From Palsa-1392 sp036490335 (lineage in GTDB: Bacteria > Verrucomicrobiota > Verrucomicrobiia > Chthoniobacterales > UBA10450): DNA of 64,000 bases. The notes beneath the pieces were generated by a model that saw only the letters and a program-made list of their open reading frames with translations, did not search any database and was not told where the DNA came from. The translations under genes and the position numbers were made by a program. Every line of letters begins with the position of its first letter. The stretch's first letter is position 1. Positions 52,537 to 61,051 of the stretch are shown here, in pieces. The DNA lies in the NCBI GenBank assembly GCA_036490335.1, contig DASXEB010000004.1, forward strand, positions 1-64,000, written 5' to 3'.

Positions 52537-54336
52537 CTAACGAGTATTGCCGAGGAGAATGCTCGTGCCGCAGGTTGCGAGTTGCTCGACGGGCAAATTT
52601 CTTTCCCGCAACTTTGTCTGCCAATGAGAAAGCCGGTTGCGTTCGACGAGGAGGTAGATGCCGTCGTCGCCAGCCCATGCGTCGAGCACGGCCGGTTCGT
52701 TAACAAAAACGTCCTCCTTCGCGGCTGAAGGAGCGCTCGGCTCCGACGCCGGATCCTGGTTTACGAGATAAAATTTTCGCCCGAGATAAAAAAGCAGACT
52801 ACTGCCGACGTGCATCGGGCCTTCGTAGATGACCTTGTCGTTAGGCGCGATGCGGGCGTCGATCACCCGCGCCGCCGTCGCGAGCGAAAAGTAGGGCGCG
52901 ACCTTCGCAACGCCGTCGAGCATAGCAAAACCGATCGGGACCATCGCGGCCGCGATCGCGATGAGCGCGAGATGGGGACGATTGCGCCGTACGAACCAAA
53001 GCGCGAGCGCCGGAAAAATAATCAGCGCGATTCCGACGATGGCGAAGCCGGCGCGGAAGCCGAGCCAGGTCGAAAGCGGGATCGTTGTAAGTGTGCGCCA
53101 TGCGGTCGATCGACCCGCGGTGGTGCCCCAGTGTTGGTCCACGCCACCGAGCAAAACCGGGAGCCGCCACGCCGCCAAGGCCGCGATAATTCCGATGGCG
53201 AGCAACGCCGCGACACCGACCGTCTGCATCCGGCGCGGCATTCTTGACCAGGTCGTCGCGACAAAAATCGCGAAGCCGCCCCACATGCTCATCGAATAAT
53301 AATCCTGGCGTTGGCCGATAAAAAAAAGCGGAACGAGAACAACCGCCATCCAACAGAGCGGCAGCGCTGAAGCGAAATCGATTTCGCGCGGACGAATGAC
53401 CCGCCGCCAGGCAAAGAGCAAACCGGGAAGAATCAAAATCGACCACGGAAACCACCACGCGAAATGCAAAAGGCAAAAGGTCGCGCGCGGGACGCTGTCG
53501 TAGGTGTGCAGCCGATCCGCTGCGCCGCTCAGGTGCACGAACCACTCGCGCGCGGTGACGTGAGTGAGAAATCCGGGATGCCGCCATTCGACGTAGATAT
53601 GCCAGGGCGCGGCGACGATTAAGAATGCGAGCACCCCTTCCCAGCGCAGCAATTCGCGAAAACGAATTCGCGCTTCGCGATAAAAACAGCCGAGCAAAAA
53701 CAAAATCGCCGCCGGATAAAGAAGGCCGTGCAGACTTTTCGCCATGCAGGCGAAAGCCGCGCAAATCCAAAAGCCGACAAACCAGCCGCGGCGGCCACGT
53801 CGCCGTTCATAGCCGCGTAGCGCGCAGTAAATCGCGCCGGCCACGAACGCGCTGAAGACCGGCTCCGGCATCACGATCCGTCCGAGCAAAAAAGTTCCGC
53901 AACAGCAAAGATGAATCAGGCCCGCGAGAAATCCGCGCCACGGTCCGCCGAGTCGATCGCCGATCAAAAAAGTGAGCGCGACCGAAGCGACGACCGCGAG
54001 CGCGATCGGGAGCCGCACCGCGGCAGTCGTCAGGCCAATGGCCTTGAGCGAAATCGCGATCATCCAATAAAGCAGCGGCGGTTTTTGCAGCCGCGGGATG
54101 CCGTCATTCGTCGGCGTGAGCCACTGGTGCGATTGCAGTATCTCGCGCGCGGCGCCGGCGTACTGGCCGTCGGTTTCGTTATAAAGATCGCCCCAGCCGA
54201 TCGTCGCGACTTGGAGAAGGGCAGCGAGGATAAGAAGAAAAATCAGCAGTGCGCGTCGCACCGGTGGCGGCTCGATCGCGCCCGGCGCGAGAAAAATTTC
54301 GTCGAGCGAAAGCGCGGGATTGCTAGACGGAGTCAT
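52537..54336 (-). CDS. Glycosyltransferase family 39 (ArnT-like) membrane protein
   Basis: A 599-residue inner-membrane enzyme with about 11-12 membrane segments, using a polyprenyl-phosphate sugar donor. The family motif is DLYNETDGQYAGAAREILQS, then PRLQKPPLLYWMIAISLKAI and AAVRLPIAL; GRIVMPEPVFSAFVAG and PWHIYVEWRHPGFLTHV follow. The C-terminal 130 residues form a periplasmic domain. The acceptor is unknown. The ATG at 54336 lies 2 bases after the thioesterase stop within a single genome-word copy (GCCTAACGATGA). Confidence 0.88.
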   Translation of the reverse strand: MTPSSNPALSLDEIFLAPGAIEPPPVRRALLIFLLILAALLQVATIGWGDLYNETDGQYAGAAREILQSHQWLTPTNDGIPRLQKPPLLYWMIAISLKAIGLTTAAVRLPIALAVVASVALTFLIGDRLGGPWRGFLAGLIHLCCCGTFLLGRIVMPEPVFSAFVAGAIYCALRGYERRRGRRGWFVGFWICAAFACMAKSLHGLLYPAAILFLLGCFYREARIRFRELLRWEGVLAFLIVAAPWHIYVEWRHPGFLTHVTAREWFVHLSGAADRLHTYDSVPRATFCLLHFAWWFPWSILILPGLLFAWRRVIRPREIDFASALPLCWMAVVLVPLFFIGQRQDYYSMSMWGGFAIFVATTWSRMPRRMQTVGVAALLAIGIIAALAAWRLPVLLGGVDQHWGTTAGRSTAWRTLTTIPLSTWLGFRAGFAIVGIALIIFPALALWFVRRNRPHLALIAIAAAMVPIGFAMLDGVAKVAPYFSLATAARVIDARIAPNDKVIYEGPMHVGSSLLFYLGRKFYLVNQDPASEPSAPSAAKEDVFVNEPAVLDAWAGDDGIYLLVERNRLSHWQTKLRERNLPVEQLATCGTSILLGNTR

Positions 54337-54338
54337 CG

Positions 54339-54785
54339 TTAGGCACGCGCCTTCGCGGCCGGAGTCGAGTCGCGGTATTGCTCCCATTGATCGGGCAGAG
54401 CGACCAGTTTGGCCTGCGGCATTTGAATGAGCGCGAGCATCTGCCGGCACTCGGCGATGAGCGCGTCGTCGTTAGGCCGTTTGATTTCAAACCCGCACCA
54501 AAAGCGGACGCGCGCGACGCGATCGAGCCAGCCCCGGACGACGAGCCGGTCGCCTAATTTCGCCGCGCGGCGGTAATCGATCTCGGTGCGAACGACGACC
54601 GGATAAAGTTGCGTTTGCGCCATCTCGTTCAACTGCAGGCCGAGCTTTTCGGCGAACAGCGTGCGTGCCGTTTCGATGAAACGCAGGTAGGCGATATTGT
54701 GCACGACCGCCGCGCAATCGGTATCGAAAAACATTACCTGCACGTCGATTTCGATTTGCGGCCTGCTCTTTGCCGTGGACGACAC
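54339..54785 (-). CDS. Acyl-CoA thioesterase, YbgC/4HBT family
   Basis: A 148-residue hot-dog-fold enzyme. The GTG at 54785 with GGAAGGAAAGC upstream is the preferred start. Motifs: VQVMFFDTDCAAVVHNIAYL with the catalytic Asp, RFIETAR, YPVVVRTEIDYRRAAKLGDR and FWCGFEIKR. In this neighbourhood it would hydrolyse short acyl-CoA or acyl-ACP. Its stop TAA is contributed by a genome-word copy shared with the glycosyltransferase start. It starts 15 bases after the membrane-protein gene upstream. Confidence 0.9.
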   Translation of the reverse strand: MSSTAKSRPQIEIDVQVMFFDTDCAAVVHNIAYLRFIETARTLFAEKLGLQLNEMAQTQLYPVVVRTEIDYRRAAKLGDRLVVRGWLDRVARVRFWCGFEIKRPNDDALIAECRQMLALIQMPQAKLVALPDQWEQYRDSTPAAKARA

Positions 54786-54799
54786 GCGCTTTCCTTCCG

Positions 54800-55615
54800 T
54801 TACATCCGCACGAGATCGAGCAGGAACTGACACCAGAGATAAAACATCCCGCGCCACGAATACTTGATTTCGCCGCCCGGCGTTTGGGTGAGGACGCCTT
54901 GCGCGAGGTTATGCGTGATTTGGTCGCGCAGATCGTTTTCCATCTCGGCCTGGATTTGGTCTTCATCGAGCTCGCCCACCCGCGCGGTTTCGACGGCATG
55001 CTCGCGCAAAAAATTTTTGTGACTTTGATAAAGTTGCCAGAACGACTGGTCGGGACGCTGGCGGTTGATCCGGAATTGCGGCGTCAACTTGAGGCCGTAG
55101 GACAAGGGATAATTCCACGTCGTCCAGATCATCCCGTCTTCCGTGCGCGACGAAATGCGCAGGTAATAAAAGGAAAGATCGTGCTGCTCGTTCAAACAAA
55201 TCGCCGCCTGCGCACGATCGTCCGCTTTGTAAAAGAGGCGAAAAAATTGCCGGTAATCGGCCCAATCCCAACCCGCGTCCGCGACATGGGTGAAGCCTTC
55301 GCTTTCGATTTGCTTCGAGATTTCATCGAGCGTGGGGAAGACGTCGCTCGAGGGCGGACTTTTTGGGCGCAGCATTTTCTCGCGCGGGAGCCGGAGCGCG
55401 CGGATGCGGGTGAGAATTTCCACCCACGGCAGCAAGAGCCAACTGAAGGCGACGGCGAGGCCGAAGATCCAGTTGTCAGTGATGTAATAGACGCCGAGAA
55501 ACGTCGCGGTGACGATGCCGAGGGCGCCGATTTTTTGCGAGATGGGCGATTCGTAACTGCGCAGGGCAACGCTGAGCGCCGCGATCCCGAGGGTGATGAA
55601 AAGGCCGAACAGCAT
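54800..55615 (-). CDS. Conserved hypothetical membrane protein
   Basis: A 271-residue protein. Residues 1-67 hold two or three membrane segments (LFGLFITLGIAALSVALR, GALGIVTATFLGVYYI, IFGLAVAFSWLLLPWVEIL). The rest is soluble: TLDEISKQIESEGFTHVADA, GWDWADYRQFFRLFY, SFYYLRISSRTEDGMIWTTW, and an acidic segment GELDEDQIQAEMENDL. I do not recognise the family. It follows the glutaredoxin gene directly and precedes the thioesterase. Confidence 0.7.
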   Translation of the reverse strand: MLFGLFITLGIAALSVALRSYESPISQKIGALGIVTATFLGVYYITDNWIFGLAVAFSWLLLPWVEILTRIRALRLPREKMLRPKSPPSSDVFPTLDEISKQIESEGFTHVADAGWDWADYRQFFRLFYKADDRAQAAICLNEQHDLSFYYLRISSRTEDGMIWTTWNYPLSYGLKLTPQFRINRQRPDQSFWQLYQSHKNFLREHAVETARVGELDEDQIQAEMENDLRDQITHNLAQGVLTQTPGGEIKYSWRGMFYLWCQFLLDLVRM

Positions 55616-55867
55616 TTACGGCACAATGTCGTGCGCGCGCAAAAATTTTTCGAGCTGGCTGGTATCGAAATTGGCGAGCACTTCATCGCCGGCGACGAGC
55701 GTGGGGACGTAGGTTTGCGCGGAAAGCTTTTTCATTTCTTCGTAGGCGCCCCGGTCCCGGCCGACATCGATCTCGGTAAATTTGTAGCCGCGCTCGCTCA
55801 GATACTCCTTCGCATCCATGCACCAGGAGCACCATTCGCGGCTGAAGAGTCGGAGAGCCGTCGTCAC
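55616..55867 (-). CDS. Glutaredoxin-like protein
   Basis: An 83-residue thioredoxin-fold protein with active site CSWC in LFSREWCSWCMDAKEYL, cis-Pro in YVPTLVAGDEVL, and the end FDTSQLEKFLRAHDIVP. The GTG at 55867 is the likely start; no ATG fits the domain boundary. It reduces disulfides or glutathione-mixed disulfides, or serves as a NrdH-like donor. It sits immediately before the hypothetical membrane-protein gene with a 1-base gap. Confidence 0.88.
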   Translation of the reverse strand: MTTALRLFSREWCSWCMDAKEYLSERGYKFTEIDVGRDRGAYEEMKKLSAQTYVPTLVAGDEVLANFDTSQLEKFLRAHDIVP

Positions 55868-55973
55868 GGGAGGGAATAAACAGTCGCCGCGGAATGCGTC
55901 AATCGCGAGGTGCGTTGTCGTTAGACGTCGATGCGGGGACTCGTTAGGCGAAAACAACGACTCGTTAGGCCAA

Positions 55974-56891
55974 TCAGTCGACAATTTCCCAGGCGCCGTC
56001 CGGTTTGTGCACCGCCCCGATTCGCCCCGGATAAACGCTCGCCAGCACCACGCTCGCGCACGCCTGCGTCTCTTCATCCTGCACCCCGGCGAAAGTCTTT
56101 TCATCCAGGCCGAAGAGCGTTCCATTCTCACGCGCCACCATCACTTCCGGCCCGCCGGTCATGGTGAAATTCAACTCGCCGGCCTGCGGCGCGGAAACGC
56201 GCACGCCCGCTTTGTAAGCCGCCTCGAGGCATTGCGCCTTGCGCACGTCGTCGGCCTTGAGCGATTCGTCATCCTCGATCGCCTTGTAGAGCGCACTGAA
56301 ATTGGGTTGAAACCAGGCCACTCGCGCCTGCAGCAGCGCGACGATTTTTTTCTTGTCGTCTTCCGTCAGCGAAGTGACCGCGGGGTAATGATGCCACGGA
56401 AAATCGAGCGCGAAAGCCGCGGTGAAATCGCGTTCAAAGACGACCTTGCCTTTCGTCGACTTGCGATCGTCGACGCCTTCATTCGTCAGGCTCCCGCTTC
56501 CGTCCGGCCCCAAGTCATGGGTCGGCTGATCGCTCAGGAACGACCAGCGCAACTGCGCATCGTAAAATTTGGCGGCGTCGTTGGGCCTAAATTCGAGTCG
56601 AAATTTATTTTTCCCTTTTCGCACGACAGAGCCGGCGGAGCTGATGGGCACCGCGACGCCCGGGCCGACGTCGTGCGATTCGGGAGTTATCGCCAGCTTC
56701 TCCTCGCGCAGTTCCTCTTCCGCGATCGGAACGTTGTTGATGAAAACCTCCGCCTTACCCGGAACCATCGTCACTTCCTTGTCCCGCGCCGGATCGCCGC
56801 TAAATGGCGTGAACTTGAATTCGACGTTCATCACCGCCGCCGGAGCGATCGTCGCAAACGCGAGCGAAAAGGCGAGCGCGAGTTTTTTCAT
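55974..56891 (-). CDS. Exported protein of unknown function
   Basis: A 305-residue protein with a signal peptide (KKLALAFSLAFATIAPAAVM) after the ATG at 56891. The first half is beta-rich (NVEFKFTPFSGDPARDKEVT, then KAEVFINNVPIAEEEL and KNKFRLEFRPNDAAKFYDAQ), the second helical (SLTEDDKKKIVALLQARVAW). It ends FGLDEKTFAGVQDEETQACA and RIGAVHKPDGAWEIVD. No named family is recognised. It lies between gcvH and the glutaredoxin gene on the same strand, with genome-word copies at both ends. Confidence 0.65.
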   Translation of the reverse strand: MKKLALAFSLAFATIAPAAVMNVEFKFTPFSGDPARDKEVTMVPGKAEVFINNVPIAEEELREEKLAITPESHDVGPGVAVPISSAGSVVRKGKNKFRLEFRPNDAAKFYDAQLRWSFLSDQPTHDLGPDGSGSLTNEGVDDRKSTKGKVVFERDFTAAFALDFPWHHYPAVTSLTEDDKKKIVALLQARVAWFQPNFSALYKAIEDDESLKADDVRKAQCLEAAYKAGVRVSAPQAGELNFTMTGGPEVMVARENGTLFGLDEKTFAGVQDEETQACASVVLASVYPGRIGAVHKPDGAWEIVD

Positions 56892-56940
56892 TTCTGCGAG
56901 TCCTTTACTCGTTAGGCAGGCGCGACCTGCGATTTTAATC

Positions 56941-57318
56941 TCAACCGAGCGACGCCTTGTAAGCCGCGGCATCCTTTAAATCTTTCAAGGCGTCGCCATC
57001 TTCGATTTGCAAAACATAAATCCAGCCTTCGCCGTAGGGGTCGGTGTTGATCAGCGCCGGATTCGCCTCAAGCGCCTGGTTCGCCTCGACGACCGTGCCT
57101 TTCGCCGGTGCGTAAATGTCGCTCGCCGCCTTGACCGACTCGACGACTGCGATCGTGCTCCGCGCCTCGTAACTCGCGCTCACTTTCGGCAGCTCGACGA
57201 AAACGACGTCGGTCAATTCCGCCTGCGCGTGGTCGGTAATGCCGACGCGGATTTTGTCGCCGTCGCGGCGCACCCATTCGTGCGATTCGGTGTAAAGCAG
57301 ATCGTCTGGAACGTTCAT
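56941..57318 (-). CDS. gcvH: Glycine cleavage system H protein
   Basis: A 125-residue lipoyl carrier that shuttles the aminomethyl group between P, T and L proteins. The lipoyl Lys is in VVESVKAASDIYAPAKGTVV. Start YTESHEWVRRDGDKIRVGIT is typical. Its ATG overlaps the gcvT stop by 4 bases. The gcvP genes are not in the window. Confidence 0.96.
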   Translation of the reverse strand: MNVPDDLLYTESHEWVRRDGDKIRVGITDHAQAELTDVVFVELPKVSASYEARSTIAVVESVKAASDIYAPAKGTVVEANQALEANPALINTDPYGEGWIYVLQIEDGDALKDLKDAAAYKASLG

Positions 57319-58415
57319 GATTTTTTGTAGAGCGGTTTTTTCTCGATCGTGGCCGGAAACTTTTGGCCGCGGATTTCGATTTCAATTTCTTCGCCGGGCT
57401 TCGGCGGCGGACTCGTCAGGTAAGCCATGCCGATGCCGTAATTCAAGCTCGGCGAAAGCGTCCCGCTCGTCACTTCGCCCGCGTCCGCGCCGTTTCGGAA
57501 GAGGTGATAACGCGGCCGCGGCGGCGGACTTTTGCCCTGCATGCGGAAGGCCACGAGGCGGCACGGTACGCCCTCTTCTTTTTGCTCCCGCAATTTTTCG
57601 CGGCCGGTAAATTGCGGCTTCGTCAGGTCGACGAAAAACCCGAGCCCGGCTTCGAGCGGATTGTGCTGCGGCGAAAGATCAGAGCCGTTGAGCGGATAAC
57701 ACATTTCGAGCCGCAGCGTGTCGCGCGCGCCAAGCCCGCACGGGCGAATGCCTAACGAACGGCCCTTTTCTAAAATCTCGCTCCAGATTTTCGCCGCGTC
57801 GTTAGGCGAAAAGAAAACTTCGATCCCGTCTTCGCCAGTATATCCCGTGCGCGCGACCCAAATTTTCGCGCCGCCCAAATCGAAAAGCGCGATTTGATTT
57901 CGCGGCGGCATCTGCTTTTCCGCGCCGAAGAGATTGCGGAAAAGTTCGCCGACGCGCGGACCTTGGATAGCGAGCCCGGCGAATTGTTCGCTCGCATTGT
58001 CGAGCTGCAGATTGTCGGCAAGATGCGATTGCAGCCATGTAAAATCCTCCTCGATTCGCGACGCATTCACGACGAGCAAAAATTTCTCGCGCTCGATCCG
58101 ATAAACGATCAGGTCGTCGATGATTCCGGCCTCGTCGTTGAGCAAAAACGTGTATTGGCCAGCGCCGACTTCGAGCTTCTCGACATTGTTCGTCAACATC
58201 GTGTCGAGCCATTCGCGCGCGCTCGGGCCGCTGACGACGAGCTCGCCCATGTGCGAAATATCGAAGACGCCGACAGCGTTGCGGACCGCGAGATGTTCCT
58301 CGCGAATGCTCGTGTATTGCACCGGCATGAGCCAGCCGCCGAACGGGATTATTTTTGCGCCGAGCTTCACGTGCTCGTCGTAAAGCGGAGTGGTTTTCTG
58401 CCCGGCGTCGCTCAC
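57315..58415 (-). CDS. gcvT: Glycine cleavage system T protein (aminomethyltransferase)
   Basis: A 366-residue folate-dependent enzyme that releases ammonia and forms methylene-tetrahydrofolate. Motifs: LYDEHVKLGAKIIPFGGWLM, GVFDISHMGELVVSGPSARE, GIIDDLIVYRIEREKFLLVV, RTGYTGEDGIEVFF, GARDTLRLEMCYPLNGSDLS and the end GEEIEIEIRGQKFPATI. The start is GTG 58415. It is followed by gcvH with a 4-base overlap. Confidence 0.96.
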   Translation of the reverse strand: MSDAGQKTTPLYDEHVKLGAKIIPFGGWLMPVQYTSIREEHLAVRNAVGVFDISHMGELVVSGPSAREWLDTMLTNNVEKLEVGAGQYTFLLNDEAGIIDDLIVYRIEREKFLLVVNASRIEEDFTWLQSHLADNLQLDNASEQFAGLAIQGPRVGELFRNLFGAEKQMPPRNQIALFDLGGAKIWVARTGYTGEDGIEVFFSPNDAAKIWSEILEKGRSLGIRPCGLGARDTLRLEMCYPLNGSDLSPQHNPLEAGLGFFVDLTKPQFTGREKLREQKEEGVPCRLVAFRMQGKSPPPRPRYHLFRNGADAGEVTSGTLSPSLNYGIGMAYLTSPPPKPGEEIEIEIRGQKFPATIEKKPLYKKS

Positions 58416-58510
58416 CGCGCTGAGACTAAGGATTGCCCAAGTGCTGTCAATCGCGCGCGCGAACGGCGGCTCTGTTGAACTCGCGCGCGCGCAACCTTAC
58501 CATCCTCGCG

Positions 58511-59296
58511 ATGAGTTTTCTCGATTCACTCGAGCGCCGTCTCGGGCGTTTCGCGATCCCGGGATTAATACGAATCGTCGCTGGTTTTAACCTGCTCGTT
58601 TTCATTCTGGCGTGGCTCAATCCAGATTTCGTCCAGCTCCTCGACTTGAATCCGGGCGCAGTCATGCGCGGCGAAGTCTGGCGGCTCGTCACCTACATTT
58701 TCATCCCGACGACGAACAGCGCGATCTGGATCGTCTTCATTCTGCTTTTTCTTTGGTACGTCGGCGAAGGTCTCGAGCGCGCGTGGGGCGCCTTCCGGGT
58801 CAATCTTTTTTATTTCGTGGGCATGATCGCCACGACGATCGCGGCCTTCTTTTTCGGCAGCAATTTTTCGAACACGATGCTCAACGCGTCGCTCTTTTTC
58901 GCCTTCGCGAATTTTTATCCCGACGAAGTCATTTACATTTTTTTCATTCTGCCCGCGAAGGTGAAATGGATCGCCTGGGTCTCGGCCGCGCTGCTCATTT
59001 TCGGATTTGCCACGAGCCCAAACTCGTATCGGATGGCGCTCGTCGCGGCCTTTGCGAATTACTTCATTTTTTTTGGTCCGGAGCATTTTCGCGCGGCGCG
59101 CAATCGTCACGAAGTCGTCGGTCGTCGCCGGCGTTTTGAGAAAAAAGCGCAGCCCGAAGATGAGTCGCTCCATCATTGCGCGACCTGCGGCGCGACCGAG
59201 CAAAGCAATCCGAATCTCGAGTTCCGGGTCGCGCGTGACGGCGAAGAATATTGCCTGCCGCATCTGCCGAGCGCGGTCGCGAAAGTCGAAGCCTGA
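58511..59296 (+). CDS. Rhomboid-fold membrane protein with C-terminal zinc-ribbon-like tail
   Basis: A 261-residue protein with about six membrane segments in residues 20-200 (IRIVAGFNLLVFILAWL, WRLVTYIFIPTTNSAIWIVF, YFVGMIATTIAAFFFG and others). The order resembles rhomboids/derlins, with WRLVTYIFIP in the place of the rhomboid WRxxT motif, but no GxSG serine and no catalytic His are seen, so it is probably a non-peptidase. The C-terminal cytosolic tail holds HHCATCGA and a later Cys in EEYCLPHLP. A terminator follows. The role is unknown. Confidence 0.75.
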   Translation: MSFLDSLERRLGRFAIPGLIRIVAGFNLLVFILAWLNPDFVQLLDLNPGAVMRGEVWRLVTYIFIPTTNSAIWIVFILLFLWYVGEGLERAWGAFRVNLFYFVGMIATTIAAFFFGSNFSNTMLNASLFFAFANFYPDEVIYIFFILPAKVKWIAWVSAALLIFGFATSPNSYRMALVAAFANYFIFFGPEHFRAARNRHEVVGRRRRFEKKAQPEDESLHHCATCGATEQSNPNLEFRVARDGEEYCLPHLPSAVAKVEA

Positions 59297-59298
59297 CG

Positions 59299-59333
59299 AA
59301 AAGTTTCCGCTCGCCTAACGAGCCGAAACTTTT
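59299..59333. terminator. Terminator-like hairpin whose loop is the genome word
   Basis: Arms AAAAGTTTCCGCTC (59299-59312) and GAGCCGAAACTTTT (59320-59333) pair over 14 bases with one mismatch and enclose exactly GCCTAAC. The ends are A- and T-rich, so it could work in either direction. It follows the rhomboid-fold gene stop by 2 bases and precedes hemQ. A genome-word copy within the terminator recalls paired uptake signals in Pasteurellaceae and Neisseria. Confidence 0.75.
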
Positions 59334-59406
59334 GGCCTAACGAAAGCAAAATCCCGCTCTCCGGCGGCTTGCTTGACCCAGCGCGCGTGCGACCGGAGTT
59401 TTCGCG

Positions 59407-60228
59407 ATGGACCCGACGCCCGCGCCACTCATTCCGCAGGAAGGCTGGCATTGCCTCCATCTTTTTTACCAGATCGAGCATGGGCAATGGCAACTCCTCA
59501 GCGCCGACGAGCAGCGCGCGGCGAAAATCGCGCTTTCCACCCTCGTGCAGGAGACGCGCGCGTTGCCCGACACCCAGCTGCTCACGCTCAGCCAGGTCAC
59601 GCCCAAAGCCGACCTCGGTTTCATGCTTATCACGCCCGATTTGCAGGTCGCGAATCGGATCGAGAAGCAGCTCACGCTCTCGTTAGGCGCGGACGTGCTC
59701 GCGCCGGTTTACAGTTATTTGTCGCTCACGGAAGAGAGCGAATACACGACGACGGAAGAGCAATGGTCGCAGACTTTGCAGGCCGAGCAGCAGCTCAAGC
59801 CCGGCACGACCGAGTTCGACGCGGCGATAAATTCGTTCCGCGAGCGGATGAAAAAATATCGGCACGAGCGCGTTTACCCGACGCTGCCCGACTGGCCGGT
59901 GGTTTGCTTTTACAACATGACGAAGCGTCGCGGCGAACAGCGCAACTGGTATGTTTTGCCTAACGAGGAGCGCCGCAAACTGATGGCCGGCCACGCCCGC
60001 GTCGGCCGCGAGTACGCGGGCAAAATCAAACAGCTCATCACCGGTTCGACCGGCCTCGACGACGCGGAATGGGGCGTGACGCTCTTTGCGCACGACACTT
60101 TTCAGATCAAGGCCATCGTTTACCAGATGCGCTTCGACGAAGTGAGCGCGGCTTACGCCGACTTCGGCGAATTTTACCTTGGCATTCAACTGCCGCTCGA
60201 CGAACTTTTCCGCCGTTTGCAACTCTAG
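59407..60228 (+). CDS. hemQ: Coproheme decarboxylase HemQ (chlorite dismutase family)
   Basis: A 273-residue enzyme of the coproporphyrin-dependent haem pathway, which decarboxylates coproheme with peroxide to haem b. Family motifs are YSYLSLTEESEYT, RVYPTLPDWPVVCFYNMTKR, NWYVLPNEERRKLMAGHARV with the proximal His, GSTGLDDAEWGVTLFAHD and VYQMRFDEVSAAYADFGEFY. The lack of the chlorite-dismutase distal Arg cannot be judged by eye. It starts at ATG 59407 and is followed by tRNA-Ser after 20 bases. Confidence 0.93.
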   Translation: MDPTPAPLIPQEGWHCLHLFYQIEHGQWQLLSADEQRAAKIALSTLVQETRALPDTQLLTLSQVTPKADLGFMLITPDLQVANRIEKQLTLSLGADVLAPVYSYLSLTEESEYTTTEEQWSQTLQAEQQLKPGTTEFDAAINSFRERMKKYRHERVYPTLPDWPVVCFYNMTKRRGEQRNWYVLPNEERRKLMAGHARVGREYAGKIKQLITGSTGLDDAEWGVTLFAHDTFQIKAIVYQMRFDEVSAAYADFGEFYLGIQLPLDELFRRLQL

Positions 60229-60248
60229 GCTCGCGCCTAACGAGCAAA

Positions 60249-60333
60249 GGATGGGTGACAGAGCGGTCGATTGTGCACGCCTGGAAAGCGTGTGTGCTGA
60301 AAGGCACCCGGGGTTCGAATCCCCGCCCATCCG
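60249..60333 (+). tRNA. tRNA-Ser (anticodon GGA)
   Basis: An 85-base class II tRNA. The acceptor arms GGATGGG (60249-60255) and CCCATCC (60326-60332) pair fully. The anticodon stem GCACGC and GCGTGT encloses the loop CTGGAAA, so the anticodon is GGA, reading UCC and UCU. A long variable arm (GTGCTGAAAGGCAC) is typical of Ser. The T arm is CGGGG TTCGAAT CCCCG. The discriminator is G; CCA is not encoded. A genome-word copy lies 10 bases upstream. Confidence 0.95.
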
Positions 60334-60385
60334 CTCGCGGCCATTTTGCTTGCGCGTTTTCTTTTTTCGCCAAAGCATCCCGCAG

Positions 60386-61048
60386 ATGTTTCGACCTTTC
60401 GTTTTCATAATTGGCCTCACGATTGTCTTTCGCATCGCGTCGGCGCAGACGGCTGATCTTTCCGATTTGCTTGAGGCCGCGAAGATGGATTACGCGAACG
60501 GCCATCTCGACGCCGCCATGGCGAAACTCGATCAGCGCGACAAAGCCCAACGCGCGAGCGGCGATTCGCTCGATCTCCGCGGCAGCATCGCGCTCGAGCA
60601 GGGGAAACTCGCTCTGGCCGCACGCGAATTTTCCGAGGCGCACAAGTTGCAGCCGGAGCTTTTCGCGCCGCGGCTTCATCTCGGCGACGTCGATTTGCGC
60701 GAGAAAAAATACGCGGAAGCGCGCGAGATTTACACGAAGCTCGCGTCGGACACGAACATTCTCACGTCGAGCGAAAGGACGCGCTACGCGCTGCTCATCG
60801 TCGAGCTCGCAAGCAAGGACGAAACGGCTGCGAAAGCCGCATTCGGCAATATCAAATTCCCGACCGAGACGCCGGCTTACTACTTTGCCGAAGCCGCCTG
60901 GGCCTTCGCGCATCACGATGAGAGTTCGGCGAAAAAATGGATCGCGACCGCGCGGGATATTTTCGCGGCGCCGACTCTCGCCTGGTTCGAACGGCCGCTT
61001 TACGATCTTGGCTGGCTGAAAGAGAAGCCGCCGCCGACGACGCTTTGA
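60386..61048 (+). CDS. Exported TPR-repeat protein
   Basis: A 220-residue protein with an N-terminal signal (FRPFVFIIGLTIVFRIASA). Residues about 25-110 hold two or three TPR-like units (LLEAAKMDYANGHLDAAMAK, LRGSIALEQGKLALAAREFS, PRLHLGDVDLREKKYAEARE), and further helices follow. It is probably periplasmic and a protein-interaction module. The start ATG 60386 avoids the tRNA. A genome-word copy follows its stop. Confidence 0.75.
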   Translation: MFRPFVFIIGLTIVFRIASAQTADLSDLLEAAKMDYANGHLDAAMAKLDQRDKAQRASGDSLDLRGSIALEQGKLALAAREFSEAHKLQPELFAPRLHLGDVDLREKKYAEAREIYTKLASDTNILTSSERTRYALLIVELASKDETAAKAAFGNIKFPTETPAYYFAEAAWAFAHHDESSAKKWIATARDIFAAPTLAWFERPLYDLGWLKEKPPPTTL

Positions 61049-61051
61049 TCG

